From Nomia melanderi (Eukaryota > Arthropoda > Insecta > Hymenoptera > Halictidae), in the NCBI RefSeq assembly GCF_051020985.1, contig NC_134999.1, forward strand, positions 10,354,001-10,418,000: a stretch of 64,000 nucleotides of DNA. The letters are read 5' to 3'. The position numbers and the translations under genes were made by a program. Positions within the stretch are counted from its first letter, which is position 1. Every line of letters starts with the position of its first letter. The notes beneath the pieces are model-generated. The model was not told where the DNA came from. It was given only the letters and a program-made list of their open reading frames with translations, and did not search any database. Below, in pieces: positions 25,441-38,779 of this stretch.

Positions 25441-28300
25441 CGCTGGTGGACGAATTCTGGGCGACTGATGGTGCATCTGTCATTGACGAGGGAGTGGGAC
25501 GTATCACCAGTTGACGTTGTATACGAGGATTATTGACTAATAGATAGAATATTGCAATCTTTTCGGTAGATATTGAACAAAAGCATTTACAAAAGCCACC
25601 AAGCCACATGCACCGGCAAAATTGTATCTGTTTGAAAGATTCTACTGCCTTTTTGTATTTCCTGTAATCATTATACTAGTGCAAAAAAATGAATGTCCCT
25701 CGAGAGTTCTCCCCATGCACTGTGAGAAACGTTTCGGAAGCTGAAGAGGAAGAAAGGCTACCGGACAGGTTTCCTGCAGCCGCCTATCAATTAGCTCCTT
25801 TTCCCCGGTTCGCGTTTTTCTCCGTTCTCATGCGAGCGCACGCGGAGCGTCCAATCGATAAGCCCGGTCGGAGACCCGTCGCGCGTTCCTTCTTCCAGTC
25901 ATTACATAATAACCGGGGCTGACAATGAATGACGGAACAAAAGAATTCCTTCGCGCGGATTCGCCATTCAGTCAGTGCGAGCCCGGCCAGGAAGAAAGCA
26001 GCGAGGAAGTGTGTCGTCAGCCGTGCGCTGGTCGACGTCCTCGCTTCTCGTGCCCGCGGAACCGCCGCTCGTCCGTCCTGCACCCTGCGAACCGGTCCCG
26101 CGACAGGTTGGATCGATCGGACAGGACCAACCGGTCGTAACCGTGCGTTTGCGTTTCTGACGCTTTTCGAAACATGAGGACCTTTCGCAGGGAGCGGAGC
26201 TCTCCAATTTCAAGGGAGAGTTTTCAACCGATTGCATATCCTGGGACTCATTCAAGGCTGATAGGAGAAGGTCGTGACCTATACTTAACAATTATCAACC
26301 AGGAATCGCTGAAATTTGAATTGTCGTCATCCAAGAATGCTGATGAGTATACGATGACTCGAGTGTTTCTTCGAAATCGCGATCAAGCGTAAGATATCCC
26401 CGCGATTTCTTCTCGCTGCCATCACTTTCACCGTCTCCCGGACGATCTGAAAAAAAGTTTCAGATTTCGTGTGTCAGCCGCGACAAAGAAATACGACAGC
26501 GTCCCGCGAACAAACTTGTGAGTCACTGTATTTTTAGTATAACGACCGAGCGCGAAGTTATTTCCAGCGGGCCGCGCTTTGATGCACAGTTAAATTTCTC
26601 GCGGAATCATGCCGGGGCGAATCGGATATTTCTCTCGTCTAGAATATTCCGCGGGAATTATTTATTACAGGTTGGATATTCAAGGTTGCCATTGAAAAAT
26701 CACTTTCGGTCGAGTAAAAAAAGTACATATCATAGTCGCAATAGCGTCATCGATTGAAACGAAGAGTCAATGATATGTAGGTATATTTCTTTTTATTATC
26801 TTTCGGTTATCTCGAGTTTCAAGGTGACAGGTGTGTACAAGTGTTCGTCAAACACAGCTACCTGGTTAAATGCCGAGTGTGTCCATGATAAAATGGAAGA
26901 TGCCACGAAGCGGTACGAAACATTCCCAGGGAACTGGCCGAGGATAAAGGGATCGAGAGGCAGAGTGAACGCGTTCGCGTTATTTTTCCGAAACATTCTC
27001 AGGGAATATATGGGTCATTTGGTATGGACGACGTCGCGCATACGTCGGGTGAAAAGCTCGTTGGCGAAACGGGGAAAGGAGAAAAAGGGTGGCGAGGCTA
27101 GAGCACACGAAGGCCGCGAGCTAGGGAATACGAGGAGGGCCAAGCGCGCGAGGGAGAACGGGACTGGCGACGGAGAGAGAGGTTCATGCTCGGCCGCTAC
27201 GGGCGTGTGTTGGGCGACGTAGCAGGAAACACGTACGCGGCAACAAATGGTAATAATAAAAGGGGCTCGTTCGCCGGCGATCCATACCAACTAACAATGC
27301 AGGAAGCGTGTGCGTGAGAGGCTGGTGCACACACTCGTGTCCGCGGAGAGACCTCACGGAACGAGACTTCTTTTTTTCCTTCCCCTCGGTAGCTGCCAGC
27401 GCCGACGCAGCTCGCACGAAAGCCACCGGGGCTGGTTAATGGGGAAAGTTTTCGGCGCGTTTTTTTGCTCGGCGACTTGCCGCGATTATTTCTTACCCTA
27501 CGCCCGGTACGTCTTCGTCGAAAACAATGGCCGCTGGTTGATTAGAGACGGTGGGGTTTGGGATTATTGCTGATCGTTTGGTGGATCTTGCGGGGCTCTT
27601 CGATGGAACCAGATTTCTGTTGAATGTGATACGCTTGGGACTATGAATTATGGAAAACGTGGTTCGATGGAAATGTATATCTATGAAGTATTAATTACTA
27701 CTTCTTTGTGGTGTCTTTGCTAGAATTGGAAAGAAAAATAACTTTTGTAACTCTAGGGTATGGCCGTAGTAATTAAGGTTCACTATTTCATATACAATTT
27801 CAATATCCACGACAGTGCACCAGAATAACTACTGCAGTATTCCTCACCACTGACTCATAACCGCGGAAAGTCCTACTCGTAGTTTCTCTCAGTTTACGAG
27901 ACACGTGACATAGAATTTACGTTGATCGTCCTCCGCCGAAGGAATATATTTTCGGTGGTATAGGTTCCAGATGCGAGATCAGTAACGATCCAACCACGGA
28001 AGTAACGCGTGGAATGCTTTACGCGTATCTTAAGTAATAGCAGCAACATCGCGGGGTCACGAGGATCCGGGAAATATCAATCTCTTTGCCGCGAGGTGTT
28101 CGATAAGGACAATTAATTAGTCGGAGCCTCGGACAAGACTGAAAACCCGGCGGGAAGAGTGTCTTGAATCATCCGTCACGACGCGTTGCATTCAACGGCT
28201 GATATTTATTCGCCGGTTAACGATCAATACTGCCGATTAGAGACGCAATAACCGGCGAAGCGGTTTTCTTCTCCTCCAGTCTCACAACTTCTGCTGAAGC
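25441..28300. other. Non-coding, mixed composition
   Basis: AT-rich at 25500-25700, GC-rich at 25730-26170, AT-rich at 26500-26900, GC-rich at 27000-27560, then mixed. It contains the inverted repeat at 28209-28259 annotated separately. The frame at 26770-27222 (150 codons) ends in Lys/Arg/Glu/Gly-rich sequence from purine-rich DNA and shows no domain. Confidence 0.5.
28209..28259. repeat. 11-bp perfect inverted repeat (hairpin)
   Basis: TTCGCCGGTTA at 28209-28219 is the exact reverse complement of TAACCGGCGAA at 28249-28259, with a 29-nt spacer. It could fold as a 51-nt hairpin, or present two oppositely oriented copies of an AACCGG-type site. No function can be assigned. Confidence 0.6.
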
Positions 28301-31300
28301 TTTCAAACTGGTGCGCGTTTGACCGATGACTAGTTCCCGCGCGGATTGTACAAGGTGTTCCTTAACATGTAGAACTCAGTTCATGAATAGGGTAAGGATA
28401 CCAAAACAATGGAAAGTTCATTATGAACATCTGTTCCGGTTTCAATAATGCAGACATTTTTAAGTATCAATATCTTGCAATTACCTGCCTTCAAAACAGG
28501 TACTCTAAATAGCTACCTAATCTACAAGCTTGCACTCTTCACACCAAGAAGCTAAGCAGTTGCCTATTATTAAACTCCAATATTAGCTAAAACTTCCAAG
28601 ATAAAATATGGCACACCTTCAAAATCTCCACCGTCATTTCTATGTACCCATCCACTCTTGAAGCTGATCCCACATCTTATGGTACAACCTGTACAGACCA
28701 GTTACCTGAAAATTGTGTAACTCCGCTTGCACAGGTCGCACCCTGTCGGTATTCGCAGCGGCGCGCACAATGGGTGTCCCACGCGAAACGAGGTAGCTAA
28801 ACGGGAAGGGAAAAAGAATCGTGCGGACAGTTGTGGGAATTCGAGGCGAAGGTATTCGTGCGGTTTTCTCGCAACAAAGTCCGCTGACAGCGGAGGAGGC
28901 AAGAAAATCGAGTCCGCGCCGTTCGGTGCAGGTTTTCTGGTTCGTGCGCCTCGTCGAGGAAGCACACACGCACCGCCGGGGTCACGTGTCGAGAGTGGGC
29001 TGTCGGCCATCTTGGAAATAACGATCCGTGCATCTGCCCTTCCGCCGACACAACGGGAACAGATTCGAAGGCACCGACAGCTACGGGACAACCCGCGTTT
29101 CACTGGCAATTCGGAGAAAATGAGTCTCTGCTTTCGAGAACACGCATGGACTGGCATCCTTGTGTGGGACGAACCAAATTGCCTGCTCGAGGATAATTGG
29201 TCGGGACGATGTCTGTGGGCTTTCATATGATGCGATGTTTATTTACTTAGTTCCTTCGGTGGTACATAGAATGAATGGATTAAGTGGCGCGCTGACTGGT
29301 GGCGGCGAACGATAAACAGAAAGTAAAATAAATATCAATTTGGACGGATAGGGTCGTTGTGTTTGTCCTTTATGGCGTTTATGGGCTGATAGACGAACAT
29401 GCATTATGAATAAATAGATGAATATACTGGTTTATAGTAGGAAAAAACTGTGACAAAGTTTTCCTACAAGCGTGACTCGAAAATTCTCTTATACATCTGC
29501 TACGCTACTCATCTCGAATATTATTACTATATTTTTTCATTAATTACTTAAAACATAAACTCCTCTCAAAGATGCGGAATTCCTAGCTCCAAATCCTAAT
29601 GACATCACAACCAGTCATTTTCCGATCTTCCGTTCAACCACAAAACCGTTTCGCTTGTTCGTTGGCTTTCTCCCTCGGTGATCAGAGAAGGCAACGGATC
29701 GGTTCGCGGAACGAATCTTCGCCAATGAAGCGAGCCGAGAGGAGACGCCCACGCTCGGTAACCGGTCGTTGCCGCGCCGCAGGTTTCCTCGCCGTGGTTT
29801 CGGTGGAACTCGGTTCGTTAGCGGTCGAATGACTTGTTGCTCAGCTGCTGCTGCGAGACAAGGTAGACGATTCTAGGTGAATTCGCTGCGACGAGGTCGA
29901 AAGACGAGCTGCGAAGGCGGAAAGGGAAGACCGTGGGTGGTGCTCTTTCCTTTCTCTCTGATCCTCTCTCTCCATCTATGCGTGGAGCTGGTTCTTCGAA
30001 CTCTCGACTCTCTCGCCTCGAAAACGGCTTGTATTGGTGAGGTCATGGCATGGTCCCGGAGGCAAGCAGCACAATATACCCGAGCGTGTCGAATTCTCCC
30101 ACAAGTTTCATGGAACTCGAGGCTAGAGGCGGATCCTTCGTCAAGGTCGTGATTCGGTGAATTCGCGTGGAATGCCGGCGAAGGCTGCCGGAATCTCCAA
30201 GAAGGCTCGCGCCGGAGCGGAGAACCCGCGGGAGGAAATTAGAAGCGCGCTAACGAGCCCGGTAACTTTCTGTTGCGGGCTAACGAGCCCACGAGAAAAT
30301 TCGATTCCGCCGAATTCCGAAGTTGACTGCCGCGGGTGCTCGTTACCCTCGCGAGCACGCGCCGATTAAACTTTGCAAGGATGCCCTGTTTCCTGTGTTC
30401 CGCGAAAGCTTCCTCTATAACAATTGCCGTTCGAATTTGACAAACTTCACTGAAATATTCAAGGCTATCGTTCTTCGGTTGAGTATAGCAATTTAAACAG
30501 CAATTCGAGCGATAGGAAATTGGACTAACTTTTATTCTCTTTAGAAGTTCTACCGTACTTTTACTTCATACTCCATCGATTAGAAACTTTCTGCTATTCC
30601 CGACGAGTTCTATAATCCCCTGAAGCCTGTCTGTATCACCCTTTACAAGATCCTCTATTCAGAATCACATTTTCAAACACGCTGGCCACGTTTGTCCCTT
30701 CATTCGAAGAACTCCATGTTATCCACCAATGAAACTCTATAGACCTTCAAGACTCCACTAAACTCCAAGATGAACTCGTGTCTATGACTTCCAGCGCCAG
30801 AAGCGCTATTCTATGAACCGAGTATTCCAACTGGTTGTTTAACGACCAGTTCTTTTCCACGAGAGGCGCGGCCGATCGAAGTTCGGCCAAGCGGTGTGTT
30901 CTGCGAGAGCGTTCGGCCCGCCGGCAAGAACAAGTTTCACCGGCGACGAAAGTCGATTACACGGCAGCAAACTTAAAAACTTGTTCCGCGTGCGCGGGCC
31001 TCGGTGCTCGTCTCCCGTTCGCGGCCGTTTCTTCGCTGGGCGAACTTATGATTGGAGACGATGCTAGCCCATCAAAGTTGCCGAGTCGACGTAACCCCGG
31101 GGGCTCATGCATAAGGGAACGCACGCGCGCGCTCGCACTTGCTCTAGCTCGCCCCGGTATCGCTCGACAGGCCAGACGTTTGTCAACCCCACAATTACTG
31201 GGCCGAAGGTTGTGCAAGTGAAGCTAATCCAGCGGCGTCGGCTCTACGCGTCCGCGTACCGAGACATCCATGGTTTTTCTCTGGCCAGCGCGACCGCCAT

Positions 31301-32150
31301 TCCCATTCGAACACGTCACTGGCTCTTAACCTCGGCTCTATAAACCCTCTTTTACGGTCGTAGCCGTGCATCGGCTGAAAATTACGGAACAAACTTTTCA
31401 CCGACCTCACGGCTTGCACATGAACATGCACAGGGGCATGAATATACACGTGTGCTCTTTTGTCTGCAACTTACCCGGTTTAATCGATCCGTGTAACTCA
31501 CGGCCTGGCTCGGCCCGGCCCGATTACATAAATCGCGTTACGAAACGTTGACGCTAGGTACGCGCGTTATGCGGCTTACGCGACGAATGTCGGATGGCAG
31601 TTTCGAGGAATCTGGGGGTGGATTTGGTGGGACAGGTTTCGAAGTGTAGTGGGTCGGGATGGTTTTGAAGTTACAGACAAACGGTGTACTTATGGAATTC
31701 AATTTTTCTATTGCTTCGAGGTATTATTTTTTGAAAATGTTAATCGTTTAGCTTTCAAGAGTAATGTGTCTAACGATAAGGAACTCGTGTAGTAGAAACG
31801 AATAAACCAGTCCAATAATTTATTGATGTATATAAATTCGTGTCCGACTGTTCCGTTATATTTGTAGACAGGTTGTGAGTCGTTTTTTATACCTTGAACT
31901 TCGTAAGTAGAACATACATCATTCTATGTAATGAAGCAACTTCTATACACAAATTTAAAAATTGGAACATTGGCATATCAGTAGCGTACTTTTTCAAATG
32001 ATACTCTTTCAGTCAAAAGATAGTTATATTCTTCGCAACTTGTTAATGCAAAATTATTGAAAATAATTCTACTGCACTAATACAATTTTGACATTACCGA
32101 ACAACCGCAAAGAAGAATGATAAAACCAAGGGATTTTCAAAGTTTCGTCT
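28301..32150. other. Non-coding, three CpG-rich blocks in AT-rich DNA
   Basis: CpG-rich blocks lie at about 28720-29230, 29640-30370 and 30830-31560, separated by AT-rich DNA. The first contains CCATCTTGG at 29007-29015, resembling a YY1/Pho-type site. The antisense pair of open frames at 28702-29226 (-) and 28727-29230 (+) are complementary artefacts. No gene, RNA or mobile element is supported. Confidence 0.5.
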
Positions 32151-34740
32151 AACCAGGCGAGAGTACCGCCGCGCGGATGAGAACTGGGAAGCCTATCGTC
32201 ACGTTGAAATCCATCCGAATGCAGAGCAGCTATAAAATGGCCAGAAGCTTTGCGCAAGTAGAGAGAAGCTTGCGGGGGTGAAGACGAGCAAAACCTTGGG
32301 AGCCGCGATGGAAAGTGCATTAAACGAGGGGAAAAGGTGCAGAAACGGGGTGAAATACCTGGGGCTGTGAGTGGCTGCGTTCCATGGACACTCGCAGAAG
32401 CTCCGGCAACCAGATAAAATCGATAGTCCACCGGTTCAGGACGCGTACAAAGGGCTTTTGTGCTCGGCGCGCACGTGAACGCCGCTGCCTCGGCCATTGC
32501 GTGAGACCTGTGTGCGTGTACGTCTGCACCCCGGCCACGTGTATACGTGCGCGTGTCTCCCTGTCTCCCGATCGTGTCCATGTGTGCAAGGCTCAACCTC
32601 GATCAAGGCCATTTATCGTTTATTGCGACGGAACCGAGCCGTGTTTCCAATTTACTTATTCCCTCCGCTTTTATCGGTGACGCGCCGCGTTTCTGTGCCA
32701 CGCAGCTGTTTCGCGCGATTCCGCCCGCTACGGTAAACAGATCGTCCCCACCTACCGCCCCCGCGGCCCGATTAATCGCGACTTTCTGCCTCACAGGACC
32801 ATTTAATTTCTAACGCTACGAATGTTTGTTCTCCGCTTTTTTTTTTTTTTTTGATCCAACGAAATGAGAGATTCTAATTGGCGAGGCTTTAAACGATTCC
32901 CTGCGGTGTGTACTTATAACGTTTGGAGTTCTTTTAGTCTGATCAGTTTTGTGTCGTTCATTCGCACTCGACATTTCCTATTCTATTTTCCAACTCGTAC
33001 GAAGTTAAACTAGTTGCGAAGAATTAACTGGCAGTAATTTGTTGAAATATATCTCTTTCGATAGTGTTGTAACAAGGTCTTCAGTTAAGGTGAAAACTAA
33101 CTGTGCAGGTTATAGACGAATATGCTAAACTATAGGTTTAGCTATTGTAATATTCTGTTGAACTCGTGATGCAGATTTCAAACTTGATTCGATAAATGTG
33201 AATTTTATATTTTCCTCGTTGCGTCGGAGTTAAATGCCATCGTTGTACTAGTTGAACTGTAGTTTATCTGATTGAATCTCTAATAGAGTTTTCACTCTAC
33301 CAGATTATCTGGAGATATATAGGTTAATGGCGTCGATTCTTTATGGGCGGCTATGACACTCCAAGACGCAAACTGCCAAGGATTGGCACGATTCCCTTCA
33401 CTTTTCATCAAAGCTCCAAAATTTCATTGCTACCGTGACCGGACGACTGACGTCAGACTTTTAAACGACTCCGTCGATTTCGCGAGGTCATGCGAGTTCA
33501 TCGAAGCAATTATTTCGCGTGTCGTGCATTGCCTCTGAAAAAGCACGATGACTCCAGCCGATAGGTTTCTTATCAAACGAAGCGAGCGACCGAGCGAGAA
33601 ATATGCGAGCCAGCTTATCGATCCACGGGCTGCGGGGAATTCTAACCGGGACTCTCGCGGCACGCGTGTACACGCTGGCTGGCATAGCTGAAGCGGCAAG
33701 GTCACCGGTGACATCGACAGAAAAATGACGGTGTTGCACATTCCCGACGATAAGCCAATCGTACGTGTCCCGAACCGTGAATAAGGATAACCACGAAGCC
33801 GGCGGGCCTGGCTAGATGTTGACGTTCTTTCGGTTGAATATTATCTGCTAATTTTGAAACCAACTATGTAACAAAGAGGTAAGACCATTGAAGTAACCGA
33901 ACAACTTCTCAACGCACGCAGTGTGTTTTTAATTGATCAAGCTGATGAAAGTCTCAGACGAGATCAAACGTAATCGTTATTTTTCTCGTTTTACTTAGTT
34001 ATACTGCTTGAGAATGCAGTTCAGGTCAGGCCTACGTTATCTTCAAATCGCTTGCAATACTCTAGCTGTGCCCTTGTATTGCAGCTAAATTTATGAACAA
34101 ATACATAGATCTCTCTGAATGAACAACGTTTGCAATTTAATGCAATAATTGCTGAACAATACTCGCAAATTACTACTCGATTGTCAACCCACTACAATAC
34201 CAACGTACCAAAGCAATAAACAAAGAACTGGACAGCCGATAACCAACGTTGCATTCAACCATGAGAATTCGTATTGCAGAGATTCGCGGTCTATACGAAT
34301 CGAGACGAAACGCGATCGATGCGGCGCAATCCTGCGGGCGTTCTGTCCTTGAACGCGGAGAACGAGCGAGTGAGTGAGCGAGTAAGCAAGCAAGCAAGCG
34401 TGCGGGAGGTGGACAACACGCGTACACCGGAGGGACGCGGGCAGGCGGGCGTGAAGGATGCAGCCGCGTGTGCGTGTGCACATGCAAAACGGGCAGGCCA
34501 GCTGCCGGGAATGCGGGAGACGACAGAAACACAGCTCGGAACGGGCATTAATGTCCCTGCGCACGGCCGCGTTACATAAACCAAACGAGCCCGAGTTCCT
34601 CTCGGATCCGCTCCATGGGCAGACCGCGATGGACACCGGTGCACGCCGCGTCGCCAGTTTCCACGCGGCGCGCCATTATTCACCGACAGCCTGGATACAT
34701 CTTGTTTGTTCCTCGGATTAAATAGATCTGCCGGAATAAC
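32151..34740. other. Non-coding, CpG-rich ends with AT-rich centre
   Basis: GC-rich at 32150-32820 with a TATAAAA motif at 32231-32237 but no convincing initiator. A 16-T run lies at 32837-32852. AT-rich at 32860-33340 and 33830-34260, then GC-rich at 34260-34740 with a degenerate 4-bp tandem run (GAGT/GCGA/AAGC types) at about 34364-34402. One CRE octamer sits at 33448-33455. No coding exon is convincing. Confidence 0.5.
32837..32852. repeat. Poly(T) run
   Basis: Sixteen consecutive T residues between CCGC and GATCC. It is a simple homopolymer. As the complement of a poly(A) tail it could mark an old minus-strand retroposition, but no adjacent retroposed sequence is recognisable. Confidence 0.9.
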
Positions 34741-37000
34741 AGGCCGTACGTCTTTCTCCGCTCGCGATTAATTCCCGTGTGGGGACCAGCTTCCATCGGC
34801 GCGTTTCTAGTTACGCGCGCCGGTAATTTCCGCTTGTTTATCGCTGTGCGGATCGAGGTCTAGCACACTGATACGGAGAGCAGAATGATTTTGTATGCGA
34901 AAATTGTTTTGAATACTGTAATGGACCTCGTTAACCGTTTAATCGTATGAATTGGAGAAGCGATTTAGAAAGTGGAATTTTCAGTTTAATTCTAGGTGGT
35001 TTGGCAATTCGATTAATTGGTACTGCACCGGAGAATTGTTTTTATTTTAGAAACTATGAGCAGGGAAAGTTGCCCACTTTGCTATGTGTAAATTTGGAGC
35101 CTGGACGATGTAATTAGACTCCTGACATCCATACACATTCAGCGAATGCAGCGAATCGTCCACTTAAAAGTTTCAATATAGATTCGATACTCAGTCTTCA
35201 AATTCGATACTCGTCCTTCATCTTTTCTACTGAACAAATTTTCTTCCATATTTCCGCTGTCTCTTCAGATTCAGAATAATCCTATCTCTTAACCCGCTCT
35301 AGAACATCTTACATCTCAATCCTATGTCACTGGAGCAGAATCTCCCGGAGATCGGGGATTCCGCGGATCGGTCCTCGGCGATCGGCTCTCCCGTCGGAGA
35401 GCGGGAACACGAGGGTCTTAGCTCGGCATTTGAAATTCATCGAGATCCATTTATTCATAGCGCGATACCGGCTCTCTCGAATGGAAGAAACATGAGGCAG
35501 CCCGGAGCGCGTGCATCCAGCGCGCGTATGGAGGTCAAACGATTTCAAATAGGCGGGAACGCTCCTCGGAGTTCCCGGAGACACCACTGGGGCCCGATCG
35601 ACCTTTTTTTCTTTCCCTTTCTATTTTTCTCTTCATTGTCTTAACATTCGCATTACGCAATCCGTGATTCGCGAGTAATTGGCATGCTGTGAATCATGGT
35701 AACATGTTTCAAAAAGTGTCAGAGGATTCTTTTTCTCCTAAGACTGATCACCGTTGCTTTCTATTTTAATTCAATTTTCATGAAACATGGTATTCTATAA
35801 TTGAATTGGGCTCTAAATACGTGTTTACCAAGGAAAATACTCCTTGTGTTTTCCTTTAAGGTGAAAGTTACTTATCCATGGAACATGTGTCACTTGGATT
35901 GTCCAGAAGTAATTAAAAATAGTTTCCGTCGTTACAATTTAACAGTTGATAAAGCAATTGCCGCAGTATCTGTATAATTTATTAAGTGCAAGGGTAGTAA
36001 CACAATAGTATTATTATCCGAAGGTCATAATGATAGGAATACTCGTTAAATGTTTAAAATGGAAGTATGATTTACACTGTTTGACGTCAGCGCCCTCCGT
36101 GTGACTGATACCATTCTAATTCTTGGCACTCCAATTGTCTCGATCAAGCTTGGAACGGGAATCGCGAACGTTCTCCCCCGCAACGACCTGGAATTCACAT
36201 TCGAGCGGCGGATGGAAGGCGAACCGCCTGTATATCGATTCCCGCAAAACGCCGCCGCTCTCCGGCCGCCACCGGCAGAATGCTAAGCCGCGCTGGAATG
36301 ACTAATGGGCACAAAACATTAGTCATCCGGCAATAACGAGTGCACGCCGGTGTGTCGATCGTGTGGACCTCGCGCTCGCGCGCGCACGGGCGAGCTTACT
36401 CTCCGGGGTCATCGACTACACGCCGTCGTGTCCACAATTAGGTTTTACGACTTGTTTTCGAGCGATAAGCCGACAATCGGTTATTACCACCTGGAGCGAC
36501 GAAAGCATTCCTCGCGATGACTCCACATTTCTCAATAATGCTATTGAAGAGGAACGGTCTCGCGAAAATTACCATGATGTTTTGAGGTTTTAAAGGCTTG
36601 AATAATTAAACAGAACATTGATTTTGACATGGATTCTTGTAGAATTATCCCTTTAACCTTGTCCCGTTACATAGGTCCACATCTTTAGTGTCACTAAATC
36701 CATACATCTAGCTATAAAAGTTTATTTCCACTTCGGAACAAGCAATTGTGTCACGACCGCACTGACGTGGCAATAATAAAAATTTTCACCAGACCCTCAG
36801 CAACTTCGCCGTTTTCCCATATCCCCGAGCAGCATGCAGTCCACAAACGTGAGATCGCAAAAACCAAGAATGCCACTTACATTTCATTTTTATCCTACGG
36901 TAACTATTAGCGGAAGAATTTCTCTTTAATCCGTCAGGATGAATAGATACGGCGGCCCAGTTATTAAAGTATCGGTCGCAACGAGGTACCGCGAACTGGC
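34741..37000. other. Mainly AT-rich non-coding block
   Basis: AT-rich apart from GC-rich segments at 35330-35600 and 36120-36420. It holds a two-copy 20-bp imperfect tandem repeat at 35181-35220 and a CRE octamer at 36082-36089. No gene or transposon end was recognised. Confidence 0.5.
35181..35220. repeat. Two-copy 20-bp imperfect tandem repeat
   Basis: Units 35181-35200 and 35201-35220 share ATTCGATACTC and a CTTCA end. About 16 of 20 positions match. It looks like a small local duplication. Confidence 0.6.
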
Positions 37001-38339
37001 GGGCGAAGAAAAGTGGAGGGGAAAGAAGGAAAAGGACGGTGTTCGGTCGAGCTGGTTCGGGTTTACGGTTTAGCGAAGCGGAGAAAACGGGAGGATTCGA
37101 TGGCGAAAAGTGTCACGGTTTACTTTCCTTCGCGGCCCTCCCGGTCGGTATATGAAAGTCCGCCGCGAGATCGAGTCGCACGATTGCCTGCCATGTGTAA
37201 CTCCCACGTTTCCCGGTCGCGATAAAATCGGTCCGCGGCGAAACGGTCTCTCTTGACTCGATACTCTGCTCGCGCGGATACCTGTTCGAACCGCCGTCTG
37301 TGGAAAATAATTTTGCTTTACGTAACGCGTTCGCATGCCAATGAACACAGACGGAAGCAGCGGATAGGCAGAAGACGGGAGACGAAGACGGGAGACGAGA
37401 GGGAAGACGAAGACGGGAGACGAAGAAAAAGAAGGAGACGAAGACGAGGACGGCCGCGCGCGACGACCACGTAAACGAGAAATGCGTGAGCGAGCTACGT
37501 GACCGACTGCGTGGATCGAGCGCGTCCATCTTGGTGCCGAGAGCAAGGACAACCGCAAAGCGTACCATAAAACGCAACCATGCGGGCAGAATCGAAAAGC
37601 ACGGGGCCGAGCGAACAACCGACAGGGAATTATTCTCGCGTCGGAAGCGCTGCCAGAGCTGGATGTATAAATACGCGCGGTCGGTGATCCTGGCACAGGA
37701 CTTCGTGCGATAGTAATGCGCGTCGTAAAGCCGTTTCTCCTTCGACCGTGAGTATATTCCTCACGTATTTTTGGGATGAAAGAGACTTCCTCGAATCTTT
37801 TTGAACTGTATCCGCAGTAAAATCTCTGGGAAAGATGTAGCTACAGAGAAGTTTATCAGTCATTTGATGTGTTCAATGTCTTTTACTTTGTCCGACCCAA
37901 TTTTACTGACTGTTCCTGTTATATAGATTGGTATTTAATACTGCGAATATGCCTAAACATCTAAAGTCCGGTTACAGTTTCAGTTATTACTAAAGTTTCC
38001 TAAAGCACCGCGTTCCCCAAAATGAATAGAAAAAGGTCAAACATCCGAAATTCAACTAGGGAGGTCCAAACCAGCTCTATCAATATTCCATCCACGAACT
38101 CTGGAACTAGACCCCGGGAGCTCGGAAATGCTGATTTTTTTCTCCGTCGGGGTACCGTTCAAAGTCTGGCGCAATTACGCGAGCAGAGGACGAAAACGTC
38201 ACACAATTTCGTGCGTGGAAAGGTGTTTCGCGGTTCATTAACGACGATGAACGTTCCTGTCTCTGAAAGCGGGAGGGTAGCTAGATCGGCGGTGGTTCAG
38301 TCTCTCGGCAGAGTCGCGCGTTTTCGCCGCTGGCAAAAA
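37001..38339. other. Non-coding: GC-rich 37.0-37.7 kb, AT-rich to 38.1 kb
   Basis: A purine-rich minisatellite lies at 37371-37452. CCATCTTGG (YY1/Pho-like) occurs at 37526-37534. A TATAAATA motif sits at 37666-37673, but its downstream +30 position lacks a clear initiator. The 208-codon minus-strand frame at 37070-37696 is a Ser/Arg-rich reading of the minisatellite and its flanks. Confidence 0.45.
37371..37452. repeat. Degenerate minisatellite, 13-bp GAAGACGGGAGAC unit
   Basis: The first two tandem units are complete copies. After a GAGAGG interruption the pattern resumes as GAAGAC/GAAGACGGGAGAC and decays into GAAGAAAAAGAAGGAGAC and GAAGACGAGGAC. The run is purine-rich on the + strand. 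Its minus-strand reading gives Ser/Phe/Pro/Val strings. Confidence 0.85.
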
Positions 38340-38500
38340 CCATAGGTAGTTGGGGCGGAGAGGTCCGAGGCTGGCTCGCGCGAGCACGTGTACGTGAATG
38401 CACGCGGAATATATTTTTTCGCCGGCGATCGTAGTGTGGTCGTGGTCGAGTTGGCCGCGGTCTCGAGTTTGCTTCGCCTTCTATCGGTCGGTCTGTCGGT

Positions 38501-38519
38501 CGCTCGCTCGCTCGCTCGC
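38501..38519. repeat. (CGCT)n microsatellite
   Basis: Four to five tandem CGCT units, preceded at 38485-38500 by related TCGG/TCTG tetranucleotides. Confidence 0.85.
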
Positions 38520-38779
38520 GCGTACGCGCCTCCGACACACGAAGAAAGAGAAACGTTTTCCCGTGGAAGTGAGCGAGGAGGCTAGACGGTAACGAGAACG
38601 CGAGAAGGACGAAGCGTCGAACGATCAGTGAGGCGGGAGGCGGGGATTGGCGGGACATGGAGGGGCATGGAGGGGCAGCGACGTTAGGTGGAACTGTGGG
38701 TGTCGACGGGAAGGGAGCAGACCGACGTAGTGGTGGTCTACTCGAGTGGGGGGCTCTCCTCGGGCCGATGGCGGGATTT

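Noticed and set aside
28702..29230. Antisense pair of 174-codon (-) and 167-codon (+) frames
   Set aside because: Complementary open frames over the same DNA are typical of CpG-rich sequence. Neither resembles a protein family.
34001..34020. Short match resembling the miR-137 seed region
   Set aside because: The resemblance breaks inside the seed (ACTGCTTG instead of ATTGCTTG) and no hairpin precursor is visible.
37070..37696. 208-codon minus-strand open frame
   Set aside because: Much of it is the antisense reading of the GAAGACGGGAGAC minisatellite, giving Ser/Phe/Pro strings. No splice context or domain.
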